From Cavia porcellus (Eukaryota > Chordata > Mammalia > Rodentia > Caviidae), in assembly GCF_034190915.1 (NCBI RefSeq), contig NW_026947705.1:124001-188000 (forward strand): a stretch of DNA of 64,000 nucleotides. Reading direction: 5' to 3'. The number at the start of each line of letters is the position of its first letter. Position 1 is the stretch's first letter. Positions 37,317 to 49,970 of this stretch are shown piece by piece. The notes below the pieces were generated by a model that saw only the letters and a list, made by a program, of their open reading frames with translations, had not been told where the DNA came from and ran no database searches. A program made the translations under genes and the position numbers.

Positions 37317-39661
37317 GGTGCGCATTGTATGGGTGTGTGTTACATTACATTCACTAGTAGGAGTGAGAAAAACATCACGGGGTGGTGCGCATTGTATGGG
37401 TGTGTGTTACATTACATTCACTAGTAGGAGTGAGAAAAACATCACGGGGTTGTGCGCATTGTATGGGTGTGTGTTACATTACATTCACTAGTAGGAGTGA
37501 GAAAAACATCACGGGGTGGTGCGCATTGTATGGGTGTGTGTTACAATACATTCACTAGTAGGAGTGAGAAAAACATCACCGTGTGGTGCGCATTGTATGG
37601 GTGTGTGTTACATTACATTCACTAGTAGGAGTGAGAAAAACATCACGGGGTGGTGCGCAATGTATGGGTGTGTGTTACACTACATTCACTAGTAGGAGTG
37701 AGAAAAACATCACGGGGTGGTGCGCATTGTATGGCTGTGTGTGACACTACATTCACTAGTAGGAATGAGAAAAACATCACGGGGTGGTGCGCATTGTATG
37801 GGTGTGTGTTACATTACATTCACTAGTAGGAGTGAGAAAAACATCACGGGGTGGTGCGCATTGTATGGGTGTGTGTTACATTAGATTCACGTGTAGGAGT
37901 GAGAAAAACATCACGGGGTGGTGCGCATTGTATGGGTGTGTGTTACATTAGATTCACTAGTAGGAGTGAGAAAAACATCACGGGGTGGTGCGCATTGTAT
38001 GGGTGTGTGTTACATTAGATTCACTAGTAGGAGTGAGAAAAACATCACGGGGGGGTGCGCATTGTATGGGTGTGTGTTACATTACATTCACTAGTAGGAG
38101 TGAGAAAAACATCACCGGGTGGTGCGCATTGTATGGGTGTGTGTTACGTTGCATTCACTAGTAGGAGTGAGAAAAACATCACGGGGTGGTGCGCATTGTA
38201 TGGGTGTGTGTTACGTTACATTCACTAGTAGGAGTGAGAAAAACATCACGGGGTGGTGCGCATTGTATGGGTGTGTGTTACATTACATTCACTAGTAGGA
38301 GTGAGAAAAACATCACGGGGTGGTGGGCATTGTATGGGTGTGTGTTACATTACATTCACTAGTAGGAGTGAGAAAAACATCACGGGGTGGTGGGCATTGT
38401 ATGGGTGTGTGTTACATTACATTCACTAGTAGGAGTGAGAAAAACATCACGGGGTGGTGCGCATTGTATGGGTGTGTGTTACATTACATTCAATAGTAGG
38501 AGTGAGAAAAACATCACGGGGTGGTGCGCATTGTATGGGTGTGTGTTACATTACATTCACTAGTAGGAGTGAGAAAAACATCACGGGGTTGTGCGCATTG
38601 TATGGGTGTGTGTTACATTACATTCACTAGTAGGAGTGAGAAAAACATCACGGGGTGGTGCGCATTGTATGGGGGTGTGTTATATTACATTCACTAGTAG
38701 GAGTGAGAAAAACATCACCGGGTGGTGCGCATTGTATGGGTGTGTGTTACTTTACGTTCACTAGTAGGAGTGAGAAAAACATCACCGGGTGGTGCGCATT
38801 GTATGGGTGTGTGTTACATTACATTCACTAGTAGGAGTGAGAAAAACATCACGGGGTGGTGCGCATTGTATGGGTGTGTGTTACACTACATTCACTAGTA
38901 GGAGTGAGAAAAACATCACGGGGTGGTGCGCATTGTATGGGTGTGTGTGACATTACATTAACTAGTAGGAGTGAGAAAACCATAACGGGGTGGTGCGCAT
39001 TGTATGGGTGTGTGTTACATTACATTCACTAGTAGGAGTGAGAAAAACATCACGGGGTGGTGCGCATTGTATGGGTGTGTGTTACATTACCTTCACTAGT
39101 AGGAGTGAGAAAAACATCACGCGGTGGTGCGCATTGTATGGGTGTGTGTTACATTACATTCACGAGTAGGAGTGAGAAAAACATCACGGGGTGGTGCGCA
39201 TTGTATGGGTGTGTGTTACATTAGATTCACGTGTAGGAGTGAGAAAAACATCACGGGGTGGTGCGCATTGTATGGATGTGTGTTACATTACATTCACTAG
39301 TAGGAGTGAGAAAAACATCACGGGGTGGTGCGCATTGTATGGGTGTGTGTTACATTAGATTCACGTGTAGGAGTGAGAAAAACATCACGGGGTGGTGCGC
39401 ATTGTATGGGTGTGTGTTACATTACATTCACTAGTAGGAGTGAGAAAAACATCACGGGGTGGTGCGCATTGTATGGGTGTGTGTTACATTACATTCACTA
39501 GTAGGAGTGAGAAAAACATCACGGGGTGGTGCGCATTGTATGGGTGTGTGTTACATTACCTTCACTAGTAGGAGTGAGAAAAACATCACGCGGTGGTGCG
39601 CATTGTATGGGTGTGTGTTACATTACATTCACGAGTAGGAGTGAGAAAAACATCACGGGGT

Positions 39662-39803
39662 CGTGTGAATCGGATGGTCGGAATTAGGATAGGCAGTGAG
39701 TGGCAATGTAGGATGGAGAAAAGCACCGCACGTGGTCAGCATGGGGAGGTCAGTGAAAATGCAGTGGCAATGTAGGACAGGTTTCTGAAAAACATCACGG
39801 GGT
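39662..39803 (+). repeat. Divergent monomer dimer, copy 2
   Basis: This reads the same as the copy at 37175, base for base as far as I can see. It lies 2487 bp downstream of it and 938 bp after the ACTTTACGTTC marker at 38724. The flanks match too: ACCTTC, then ACGCGG/CACGAGTAG before; two consensus monomers, then TTGTGCGC after. Confidence 0.87.
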
Positions 39804-40473
39804 GGTGCGCATTGTATGGGTGTGTGTTACATTACATTCACTAGTAGGAGTGAGAAAAACATCACGGGGTGGTGCGCATTGTATGGGTGTGTGTTACATT
39901 ACATTCACTAGTAGGAGTGAGAAAAACATCACGGGGTTGTGCGCATTGTATGGGTGTGTGTTACATTACATTCACTAGTAGGAGTGAGAAAAACATCACG
40001 GGGTGGTGCGCATTGTATGGGTGTGTGTTACATTACATTCACTAGTAGGAGTGAGAAAAACATCACCGGGTGGTGCGCATTGTATGGGTGTGTGTTACAT
40101 TACATTCACTAGTAGGAGTGAGAAAAACATCACGGGGTGGTGCGCAATGTATGGGTGTGTGTTACACTACATTCACTAGTAGGAGTGAGAAAAACATCAC
40201 GGGGTGGTGCGCATTGTATGGGTGTGTGTGACACTACATTCACTAGTAGGAATGAGAAAAACATCACGGGGTGGTGTGCATTGTATGGGTGTGTGTCACA
40301 TTACATTCACTAGTAGGAGTGAGAAAAACATCACGGGGTGGTGCGCATTGTATGGGTGTGTGTTACACTACATTCACTAGTAGGAGTGAGAAAAACATCA
40401 CGGGGTGGTGCGCATTGTATGGGTGTGTGTTACACTACATTCACTAGTAGGAGTGAGAAAAACATCACCGGGT

Positions 40474-43400
40474 GGTGCGCATTGTATGGGTGTGTGTTAC
40501 TTTACGTTCACTAGTAGGAGTGAGAAAAACATCACCGGGTGGTGCGCATTGTATGGGTGTGTGTTACATTACATTCACTAGTAGGAGTGAGAAAAACATC
40601 ACGGGGTGGTGCGCATTGTATGGGTGTGTGTTACACTACATTCACTAGTAGGAGTGAGAAAAACATCACGGGGTGGTGCGCATTGTATGGGTGTGTGTGA
40701 CATTACATTAACTAGTAGGAGTGAGAAAACCATAACGGGGTGGTGCGCATTGTATGGGTGTGTGTTACATTACATTCACTAGTAGGAGTGAGAAAAACAT
40801 CACGGGGTGGTGCGCATTGTATGGGTGTGTGTTACATTACCTTCACTAGTAGGAGTGAGAAAAACATCACGCGGTGGTGCGCATTGTATGGGTGTGTGTT
40901 ACATTACATTCACGAGTAGGAGTGAGAAAAACATCACGGGGTGGTGCGCATTGTATGGGTGTGTGTTACATTAGATTCACGTGTAGGAGTGAAAAAAACA
41001 TCACGGGGTGGTGCGCATTGTATGGGTGTGTGTTACATTACATTCACTAGTAGGAGTGAGAAAAACATCACGGGGTGGTGCGCATTGTATGGGTGTGTGT
41101 TACATTAGATTCACGTGTAGGAGTGAGAAAAACATCACGGGGTGGTGCGCATTGTATGGGTGTGTGTTACATTACATTCACTAGTAGGAGTGAGAAAAAC
41201 ATCACGGGGTGGTGCGCATTGTATGGGTGTGTGTTACATTACCTTCACTAGTAGGAGTGAGAAAAACATCACGGGGTGGTGCGCATTGTATGGGTGTGTG
41301 TTACATTACCTTCACTAGTAGGAGTGAGAAAAACATCACGCGGTGGTGCGCATTGTATGGGTGTGTGTTACATTACATTCACGAGTAGGAGTGAGAAAAA
41401 CATCACGGGGTCGTGTGAATCGGATGGTCGGAATTAGGATAGGCAGTGAGTGGCAATGTAGGATGGAGAAAAGCACCGCACGTGGTCAGCATGGGGAGGT
41501 CAGTGAAAATGCAGTGGCAATGTAGGACAGGTTTCTGAAAAACATCACGGGGTGGTGCGCATTGTATGGGTGTGTGTTACATTACATTCACTAGTAGGAG
41601 TGAGAAAAACATCACGGGGTGGTGCGCATTGTATGGGTGTGTGTTACATTACATTCACTAGTAGGAGTGAGAAAAACATCACGGGGTTGTGCGCATTGTA
41701 TGGGTGTGTGTTACATTACATTCACTAGTAGGAGTGAGAAAAACATCACGGGGTGGTGCGCATTGTATGGGTGTGTGTTACATTACATTCACTAGTAGGA
41801 GTGAGAAAAACATCACCGGGTGGTGCGCATTGTATGGGTGTGTGTTACATTACATTCACTAGTAGGAGTGAGAAAAACATCACGGGGTGGTGCGCAATGT
41901 ATGGGTGTGTGTTACACTACATTCACTAGTAGGAGTGAGAAAAACATCACGGGGTGGTGCGCATTGTATGGGTGTGTGTTACATTACATTCACTAGTAGG
42001 AGTGAGAAAAACATCACGGGGTGGTGCGCAATGTATGGGTGTGTGTTACACTACATTCACTAGTAGGAGTGAGAAAAACATCACGGGGTGGTGCGCAATG
42101 TATGGGTGTGTGTGACACTACATTCACTAGTAGGAATGAGAAAAACATCACGGGGTGGTGCGCATTGTATGGGTGTGTGTTACATTACATTCACTAGTAG
42201 GAGTGAGAAAAACATCACGGGGTGGTGCGCATTGTATGGGTGTGTGTTACATTAGATTCACGTGTAGGAGTGAGAAAAACATCACGGGGTGGTGCGCATT
42301 GTATGGGTGTGTGTTACATTAGATTCACTAGTAGGAGTGAGAAAAACATCACGGGGTGGTGCGCATTGTATGGGTGTGTGTTACATTAGATTCACTAGTA
42401 GGAGTGAGAAAAACATCACGGGGGGGTGCGCATTGTATGGGTGTGTGTTACATTACATTCACTAGTAGGAGTGAGAAAAACATCACCGGGTGGTGCGCAT
42501 TGTATGGGTGTGTGTTACGTTGCATTCCCTAGTAGGAGTGAGAAAAACATCACGGGGTGGTGCGCAATGTATGGGTGTGTGTTACGTTACATTCACTAGT
42601 AGGAGTGAGAAAAACATCACGGGGTGGTGCGCATTGTATGGGTGTGTGTTACATTACATTCACTAGTAGGAGTGAGAAAAACATCACGGGGTGGTGGGCA
42701 TTGTATGGGTGTGTGTTACATTACATTCACTAGTAGGAGTGAGAAAAACATCACGGGGTGGTGGGCATTGTATGGGTGTGTGTTACATTACATTCACTAG
42801 TAGGAGTGAGAAAAACATCACGGGGTGGTGCGCATTGTATGGGTGTGTGTTACATTAGATTCACTAGTAGGAGTGAGAAAAACATCACGGGGTGGTGCGC
42901 ATTGTATGGGTGTGTGTTACATTACATTCACTAGTAGGAGTGAGAAAAACATCACGGGGTTGTGCGCATTGTATGGGTGTGTGTTACATTACATTCACTA
43001 GTAGGAGTGAGAAAAACATCACGGGGTGGTGCGCATTGTATGGGTGTGTGTTATATTACATTCACTAGTAGGAGTGAGAAAAACATCACCGGGTGGTGCG
43101 CATTGTATGGGTGTGTGTTACTTTACGTTCACTAGTAGGAGTGAGAAAAACATCACCGGGTGGTGCGCATTGTATGGGTGTGTGTTACATTACATTCACT
43201 AGTAGGAGTGAGAAAAACATCACGGGGTGGTGCGCATTGTATGGGTGTGTGTTACACTACATTCACTAGTAGGAGTGAGAAAAACATCACGGGGTGGTGC
43301 GCATTGTATGGGTGTGTGTGACATTACATTAACTAGTAGGAGTGAGAAAACCATAACGGGGTGGTGCGCATTGTATGGGTGTGTGTTACATTACATTCAC

Positions 43401-44367
43401 TAGTAGGAGTGAGAAAAACATCACGGGGTGGTGCGCATTGTATGGGTGTGTGTTACATTACATTCACTAGTAGGAGTGAGAAAAACATCACGGGGTGGTG
43501 CGCATTGTATGGGTGTGTGTTACATTAGATTCACTAGTAGGAGTGAGAAAAACATCACGGGGTGGTGCGCATTATATGGGTGTGTGTTACATTAGATTCA
43601 CTAGTAGGAGTGAGAAAAACATCACGGGGTGGTGCGCATTGTATGGGTGTGTGTTACATTACATTCACTAGGAGGAGTGAGAAAAACATCACGGGGTGGT
43701 GTGCATTGTATGGGTGTGTGTCACATTACATTCACTAGCAGGAGTGAGAAAAACATCACGGGGTGGTGCGCATTGTATGGGTGTGTGTTACATCAGATTC
43801 ACTAGTAGGAGTAAGAAAAACATCACGGGGTGGTGCGCATTGTATGGGTGTGTGTGACACTACATTCACTAGTAGGAGTGAGAAAAACATCACGGGGTGG
43901 TGCGCATTGTATGGGTGTGTGTTACATTACATTCACTAGTAGGAGTGAGAAAAACATCACGGGGTGGTGGGCATTGTATGGGTGTGTGTTACATTACATT
44001 CACTAGTAGGAGTGAGAAAAACATCACGGGGTGGTGGGCATTGTATGGGTGTGTGTTACATTACATTCACTAGTAGGAGTGAGAAAAACATCACGGGGTG
44101 GTGCGCATTGTATGGGTGTGTGTTACATTACATTCAATAGTAGGAGTGAGAAAAACATCACGGGGTGGTGCGCATTGTATGGGTGTGTGTTACATTACAT
44201 TCACTAGTAGGAGTGAGAAAAACATCACGGGGTTGTGCGCATTGTATGGGTGTGTGTTACATTACATTCACTAGTAGGAGTGAGAAAAACATCACGGGGT
44301 GGTGCGCATTGTATGGGTGTGTGTTATATTACATTCACTAGTAGGAGTGAGAAAAACATCACCGGGT
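40474..44367 (+). repeat. 3894-bp HOR unit containing one divergent dimer, copy 1
   Basis: This unit runs from one ACTTTACGTTC marker to the equivalent one at 44368. It contains the dimer (41412), a second marker (43095) and the CTAGGAG/CTAGCAG series near 43670-43800. It is followed by a closely similar copy to about 47840, where TATGCGTGTG and then AGATTCACGTG replace the GGTGGGC monomers found at 43970. The length is 58 x 67 + 8; the +8 is the phase shift from the dimer. Confidence 0.78.
41412..41553 (+). repeat. Divergent monomer dimer, copy 3
   Basis: Same sequence as the copy at 37175, 1750 bp after copy 2. It sits inside a 1750-bp tandem duplication that also moves the ACTTTACGTTC marker from 38724 to 40474. 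Confidence 0.87.
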
Positions 44368-47300
44368 GGTGCGCATTGTATGGGTGTGTGTTACTTTACG
44401 TTCACTAGTAGGAGTGAGAAAAACATCACCGGGTGGTGCGCATTGTATGGGTGTGTGTTACATTACATTCACTAGTAGGAGTGAGAAAAACATCACGGGG
44501 TGGTGCGCATTGTATGGGTGTGTGTTACACTACATTCACTAGTAGGAGTGAGAAAAACATCACGGGGTGGTGCGCATTGTATGGGTGTGTGTGACATTAC
44601 ATTAACTAGTAGGAGTGAGAAAACCATAACGGGGTGGTGCGCATTGTATGGGTGTGTGTTACATTACATTCACTAGTAGGAGTGAGAAAAACATCACGGG
44701 GTGGTGCGCATTGTATGGGTGTGTGTTACATTACCTTCACTAGTAGGAGTGAGAAAAACATCACGCGGTGGTGCGCATTGTATGGGTGTGTGTTACATTA
44801 CATTCACGAGTAGGAGTGAGAAAAACATCACGGGGTGGTGCGCATTGTATGGGTGTGTGTTACATTAGATTCACGTGTAGGAGTGAGAAAAACATCACGG
44901 GGTGGTGCGCATTGTATGGGTGTGTGTTACATTACATTCACTAGTAGGAGTGAGAAAAACATCACGGGGTGGTGCGCATTGTATGGGTGTGTGTTACATT
45001 AGATTCACGTGTAGGAGTGAGAAAAACATCACGGGGTGGTGCGCATTGTATGGGTGTGTGTTACATTACATTCACTAGTAGGAGTGAGAAAATCATCACG
45101 GGGTGGTGCGCATTGTATGGGTGTGTGTTACATTACATTCACTAGTAGGAGTGAGAAAAACATCACGGGGTGGTGCGCATTGTATGGGTGTGTGTTACAT
45201 TACCTTCACTAGTAGGAGTGAGAAAAACATCACGCGGTGGTGCGCATTGTATGGGTGTGTGTTACATTACATTCACGAGTAGGAGTGAGAAAAACATCAC
45301 GGGGTCGTGTGAATCGGATGGTCGGAATTAGGATAGGCAGTGAGTGGCAATGTAGGATGGAGAAAAGCACCGCACGTGGTCAGCATGGGGAGGTCAGTGA
45401 AAATGCAGTGGCAATGTAGGACAGGTTTCTGAAAAACATCACGGGGTGGTGCGCATTGTATGGGTGTGTGTTACATTACATTCACTAGTAGGAGTGAGAA
45501 AAACATCACGGGGTGGTGCGCATTGTATGGGTGTGTGTTACATTACATTCACTAGTAGGAGTGAGAAAAACATCACGGGGTTGTGCGCATTGTATGGGTG
45601 TGTGTTACATTACATTCACTAGTAGGAGTGAGAAAAACATCACGGGGTGGTGCGCATTGTATGGGTGTGTGTTACATTACATTCACTAGTAGGAGTGAGA
45701 AAAACATCACCGGGTGGTGCGCATTGTATGGGTGTGTGTTACATTACATTCACTAGTAGGAGTGAGAAAAACATCACGGGGTGGTGCGCAATGTATGGGT
45801 GTGTGTTACACTACATTCACTAGTAGGAGTGAGAAAAACATCACGGGGTGGTGCGCATTGTATGGGTGTGTGTTACATTACATTCACTAGTAGGAGTGAG
45901 AAAAACATCACGGGGTGGTGCGCAATGTATGGGTGTGTGTTACACTACATTCACTAGTAGGAGTGAGAAAAACATCACGGGGTGGTGCGCAATGTATGGG
46001 TGTGTGTGACACTATATTCACTAGTAGGAATGAGAAAAACATCACGGGGTGGTGCGCATTGTATGGGTGTGTGTTACATTACATTCACTAGTAGGAGTGA
46101 GAAAAACATCACGGGGTGGTGCGCATTGTATGGGTGTGTGTTACATTAGATTCACGTGTAGGAGTGAGAAAAACATCACGGGGTGGTGCGCATTGTATGG
46201 GTGTGTGTTACATTAGATTCACTAGTAGGAGTGAGAAAAACATCACGGGGTGGTGCGCATTGTATGGGTGTGTGTTACATTAGATTCACTAGTAGGAGTG
46301 AGAAAAACATCACGGGGGGGTGCGCATTGTATGGGTGTGTGTTACATTACATTCACTAGTAGGAGTGAGAAAAACATCACCGGGTGGTGCGCATTGTATG
46401 GGTGTGTGTTACGTTGCATTCACTAGTAGGAGTGAGAAAAACATCACGGGGTGGTGCGCATTGTATGGGTGTGTGTTACGTTACATTCACTAGTAGGAGT
46501 GAGAAAAACATCACGGGGTGGTGCGCATTGTATGGGTGTGTGTTACATTACATTCACTAGTAGGAGTGAGAAAAACATCACGGGGTGGTGGGCATTGTAT
46601 GGGTGTGTGTTACATTACATTCACTAGTAGGAGTGAGAAAAACATCACGGGGTGGTGGGCATTGTATGGGTGTGTGTTACATTACATTCACTAGTAGGAG
46701 TGAGAAAAACATCACGGGGTGGTGCGCATTGTATGGGTGTGTGTTACATTAGATTCACTAGTAGGAGTGAGAAAAACATCACGGGGTGGTGCGCGTTGTA
46801 TGGGTGTGTGTTACATTACATTCACTAGTAGGAGTGAGAAAAACATCACGGGGTTGTGCGCATTGTATGGGTGTGTGTTACATTACATTCACTAGTAGGA
46901 GTGAGAAAAACATCACGGGGTGGTGCGCATTGTATGGGTGTGTGTTATATTACATTCACTAGTAGGAGTGAGAAAAACATCACCGGGTGGTGCGCATTGT
47001 ATGGGTGTGTGTTACTTTACGTTCACTAGTAGGAGTGAGAAAAACATCACCGGGTGGTGCGCATTGTATGGGTGTGTGTTACATTACATTCACTAGTAGG
47101 AGTGAGAAAAACATCACGGGGTGGTGCGCATTGTATGGGTGTGTGTTACACTACATTCACTAGTAGGAGTGAGAAAAACATCACGGGGTGGTGCGCATTG
47201 TATGGGTGTGTGTGACATTACATTAACTAGTAGGAGTGAGAAAACCATAACGGGGTGGTGCGCATTGTATGGGTGTGTGTTACATTACATTCACTAGTAG

Positions 47301-47840
47301 GAGTGAGAAAAACATCACGGGGTGGTGCGCATTGTATGGGTGTGTGTTACATTACATTCACTAGTAGGAGTGAGAAAAACATCACCGGGTGGTGCGCATT
47401 GTATGGGTGTGTGTTACATTAGATTCACTAGTAGGAGTGAGAAAAACATCACGGGGTGGTGCGCATTATATGGGTGTGTGTTACATTAGATTCACTAGTA
47501 GGAGTGAGAAAAACATCACGGGGTGGTGCGCATTGTATGGGTGTGTGTTACATTACATTCACTAGGAGGAGTGAGAAAAACATCACGGGGTGGTGTGCAT
47601 TGTATGGGTGTGTGTCACATTACATTCACTAGCAGGAGTGAGAAAAACATCACGGGGTGGTGCGCATTGTATGGGTGTGTGTTACATCAGATTCACTAGT
47701 AGGAGTGAGAAAAACATCACGGGGTGGTGCGCATTGTATGGGTGTGTGTGACACTACATTCACTAGTAGGAGTGAGAAAAACATCACGGGGTGGTGCGCA
47801 TTGTATGCGTGTGTGTTACATTACATTCACTAGTAGGAGT
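44368..47840 (+). repeat. 3894-bp HOR unit, copy 2 (right end replaced)
   Basis: Markers repeat at the fixed offset of 3894 bp: ACTTTACGTTC at 44368 and 46989, the dimer at 45306, CTAGGAG near 47570 and CATCAGA near 47690. The right end then switches to a GTGACAC/AGATTCACGTG series also present near 48420-48560 and 42110-42250. The end coordinate is where collinearity stops by eye. Confidence 0.74.
45306..45447 (+). repeat. Divergent monomer dimer, copy 4
   Basis: Same sequence as the other three copies, 3894 bp after copy 3, which equals the period of the larger tandem repeat in this region. I see no further copy between here and 64000, nor any before 37175. Confidence 0.87.
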
Positions 47841-49970
47841 GAGAAAAACATCACGGGGTGGTGCGCATTGTATGGGTGTGTGTTACATTAGATTCACGTG
47901 TAGGAGTGAGAAAAACATCACGGGGTGGTGCGCATTGTATGGGTGTGTGTTACATTAGATTCACTAGTAGGAGTGAGAAAAACATCACGGGGTGGTGCGC
48001 ATTGTATGGGTGTGTGTTACATTAGATTCACTAGTAGGAGTGAGAAAAACATCACGGGGGGGTGCGCATTGTATGGGTGTGTGTTACATTACATTCACTA
48101 GTAGGAGTGAGAAAAATATCACCGGGTGGTGCGCATTGTATGGGTGTGTGTTACATTGCATTCACTAGTAGGAGTGAGAAAAACATCACGGGGTGGTGCG
48201 CATTGTATGGGTGTGTGTTACGTTACATTCACTAGTAGGAGTGAGAAAAACATCACGGGGTGGTGCGCATTGTATGGGTGTGTGTTACATTAGATTCACT
48301 AGTAGGAGTGAGAAAAACATCACGGGGTGGTGCGCATTGTATGGGTGTGTGTTACACTACATTCACTAGTAGGAGTGAGAAAAACATCACGGGGTGGTGC
48401 GCATTGTATGGGTGTGTGTGACACTACATTCACTAGTAGGAGTGAGAAAAACATCACGGGGTGGTGCGCATTGTATGGGTGTGTGTTACATTACATTCAC
48501 TAGTAGGAGTGAGAAAAACATCACGGGGTGGTGCGCATTGTATGGGTGTGTGTTACATTAGATTCACGTGTAGGAGTGAGAAAAACATCACGGGGTGGTG
48601 CGCATTGTATGGGTGTGTGTTACATTAGATTCACTAGTAGGAGTGAGAAAAACATCACGGGGTGGTGCGCATTGTATGGGTGTGTGTTACATTAGATTCT
48701 CTAGTAGGAGTGAGAAAAACATCACGGGGGGGTGCACATTGTATGGGTGTGTGTTACATTACATTCACTAGTAGGAGTGAGAAAAACATCACCGGGTGGT
48801 GCGCATTGTATGGGTGTGTGTTACGTTGCATTCACTAGTAGGAGTGAGAAAAACATCACGGGGTGGTGCGCATTGTATGGGTGTGTGTTACGTTACATTC
48901 ACTAGTAGGAGTGAGAAAAACATCACGGGGTGGTGCGCATTGTATGTGTGTGTGTTACATTACATTCACTAGCAGGAGTGAGAAAAACATCACGGGGTGG
49001 TGGGCATTGTATGGGTGTGTGTTACATTACATTCACTAGTAGGAGTGAGAAAAACATCACGGGGTGGTGGGCATTGTATGGGTGTGTGTTACATTACATT
49101 CACTAGTAGGAGTGAGAAAAACATCACGGGGTGGTGCGCATTGTATGGGTGTGTGTTACATTAGATTCACTAGTAGGAGTGAGAAAAACATCACGGGGTG
49201 GTGCGCATTGTATGGGTGTGTGTTACATTACATTCACTAGTAGGAGTGAGAAAAACATCACGGGGTTGTGCGCATTGTATGGGTGTGTGTTACATTACAT
49301 TCACTAGTAGGAGTGGGAAAAACATCACGGGGTGGTGCGCATTGTATGGGTGTGTGTTATATTACATTCACTAGTAGGAGTGAGAAAAACATCACCGGGT
49401 GGTGCGCATTGTATGGGTGTGTGTTACTTTACGTTCACTAGTAGGAGTGAGAAAAACATCACCGGGTGGTGCGCATTGTATGGGTGTGTGTTACATTACA
49501 TTCACTAGTAGGAGTGAGAAAAACATCACGGGGTGGTGCGCATTGTATGGGTGTGTGTTACACTACATTCACTAGTAGGAGTGAGAAAAACATCACGGGG
49601 TGGTGCGCATTGTATGGGTGTGTGTGACATTACATTAACTAGTAGGAGTGAGAAAACCATAACGGGGTGGTGCGCATTGTATGGGTGTGTGTTACATTAC
49701 ATTCACTAGTAGGAGTGAGAAAAACATCACGGGGTGGTGCGCATTGTATGGGTGTGTGTTACATTAGATTCACTAGTAGGAGTGAGAAAAACATCACGGG
49801 GTGGTGCGCATTGTATGGGTGTGTGTTACATTAGATTCACTAGTAGGAGTGAGAAAAACATCACGGGGTGGTGCGCATTGTATGGGTGTGTGTTACATTA
49901 GATTCACTAGTAGGAGTGAGAAAAACATCACGGGGTGGTGCGCATTGTATGGGTGTGTGTTACATTACAT

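Larger units (their letters stand above)
37108..49970 (+). repeat. Mosaic HOR region carrying the divergent dimer and the ACTTTACGTTC marker
   Basis: A marker monomer entered by ACCGGG and carrying ACTTTACGTTC starts at 38724, 40474, 43095, 44368, 46989 and 49401. Each is followed by the same monomers: ACCGGG/consensus, ACACTAC, GTGACATTACATTAACTAG with AAAACCATAACGG, and consensus. The spacings are 1750, 2621, 1273, 2621 and 2412 bp. After this shared cassette the array takes one of two paths. From 38724, 40474 and 44368 it leads to the 142-bp divergent dimer 938 bp downstream. From 43095, 46989 and 49401 it leads to a CTAGGAG, CTAGCAG, CATCAGA series. The combination forms a 3894-bp tandem period: 40474 to 44368, and 43095 to 46989. 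Confidence 0.8.
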
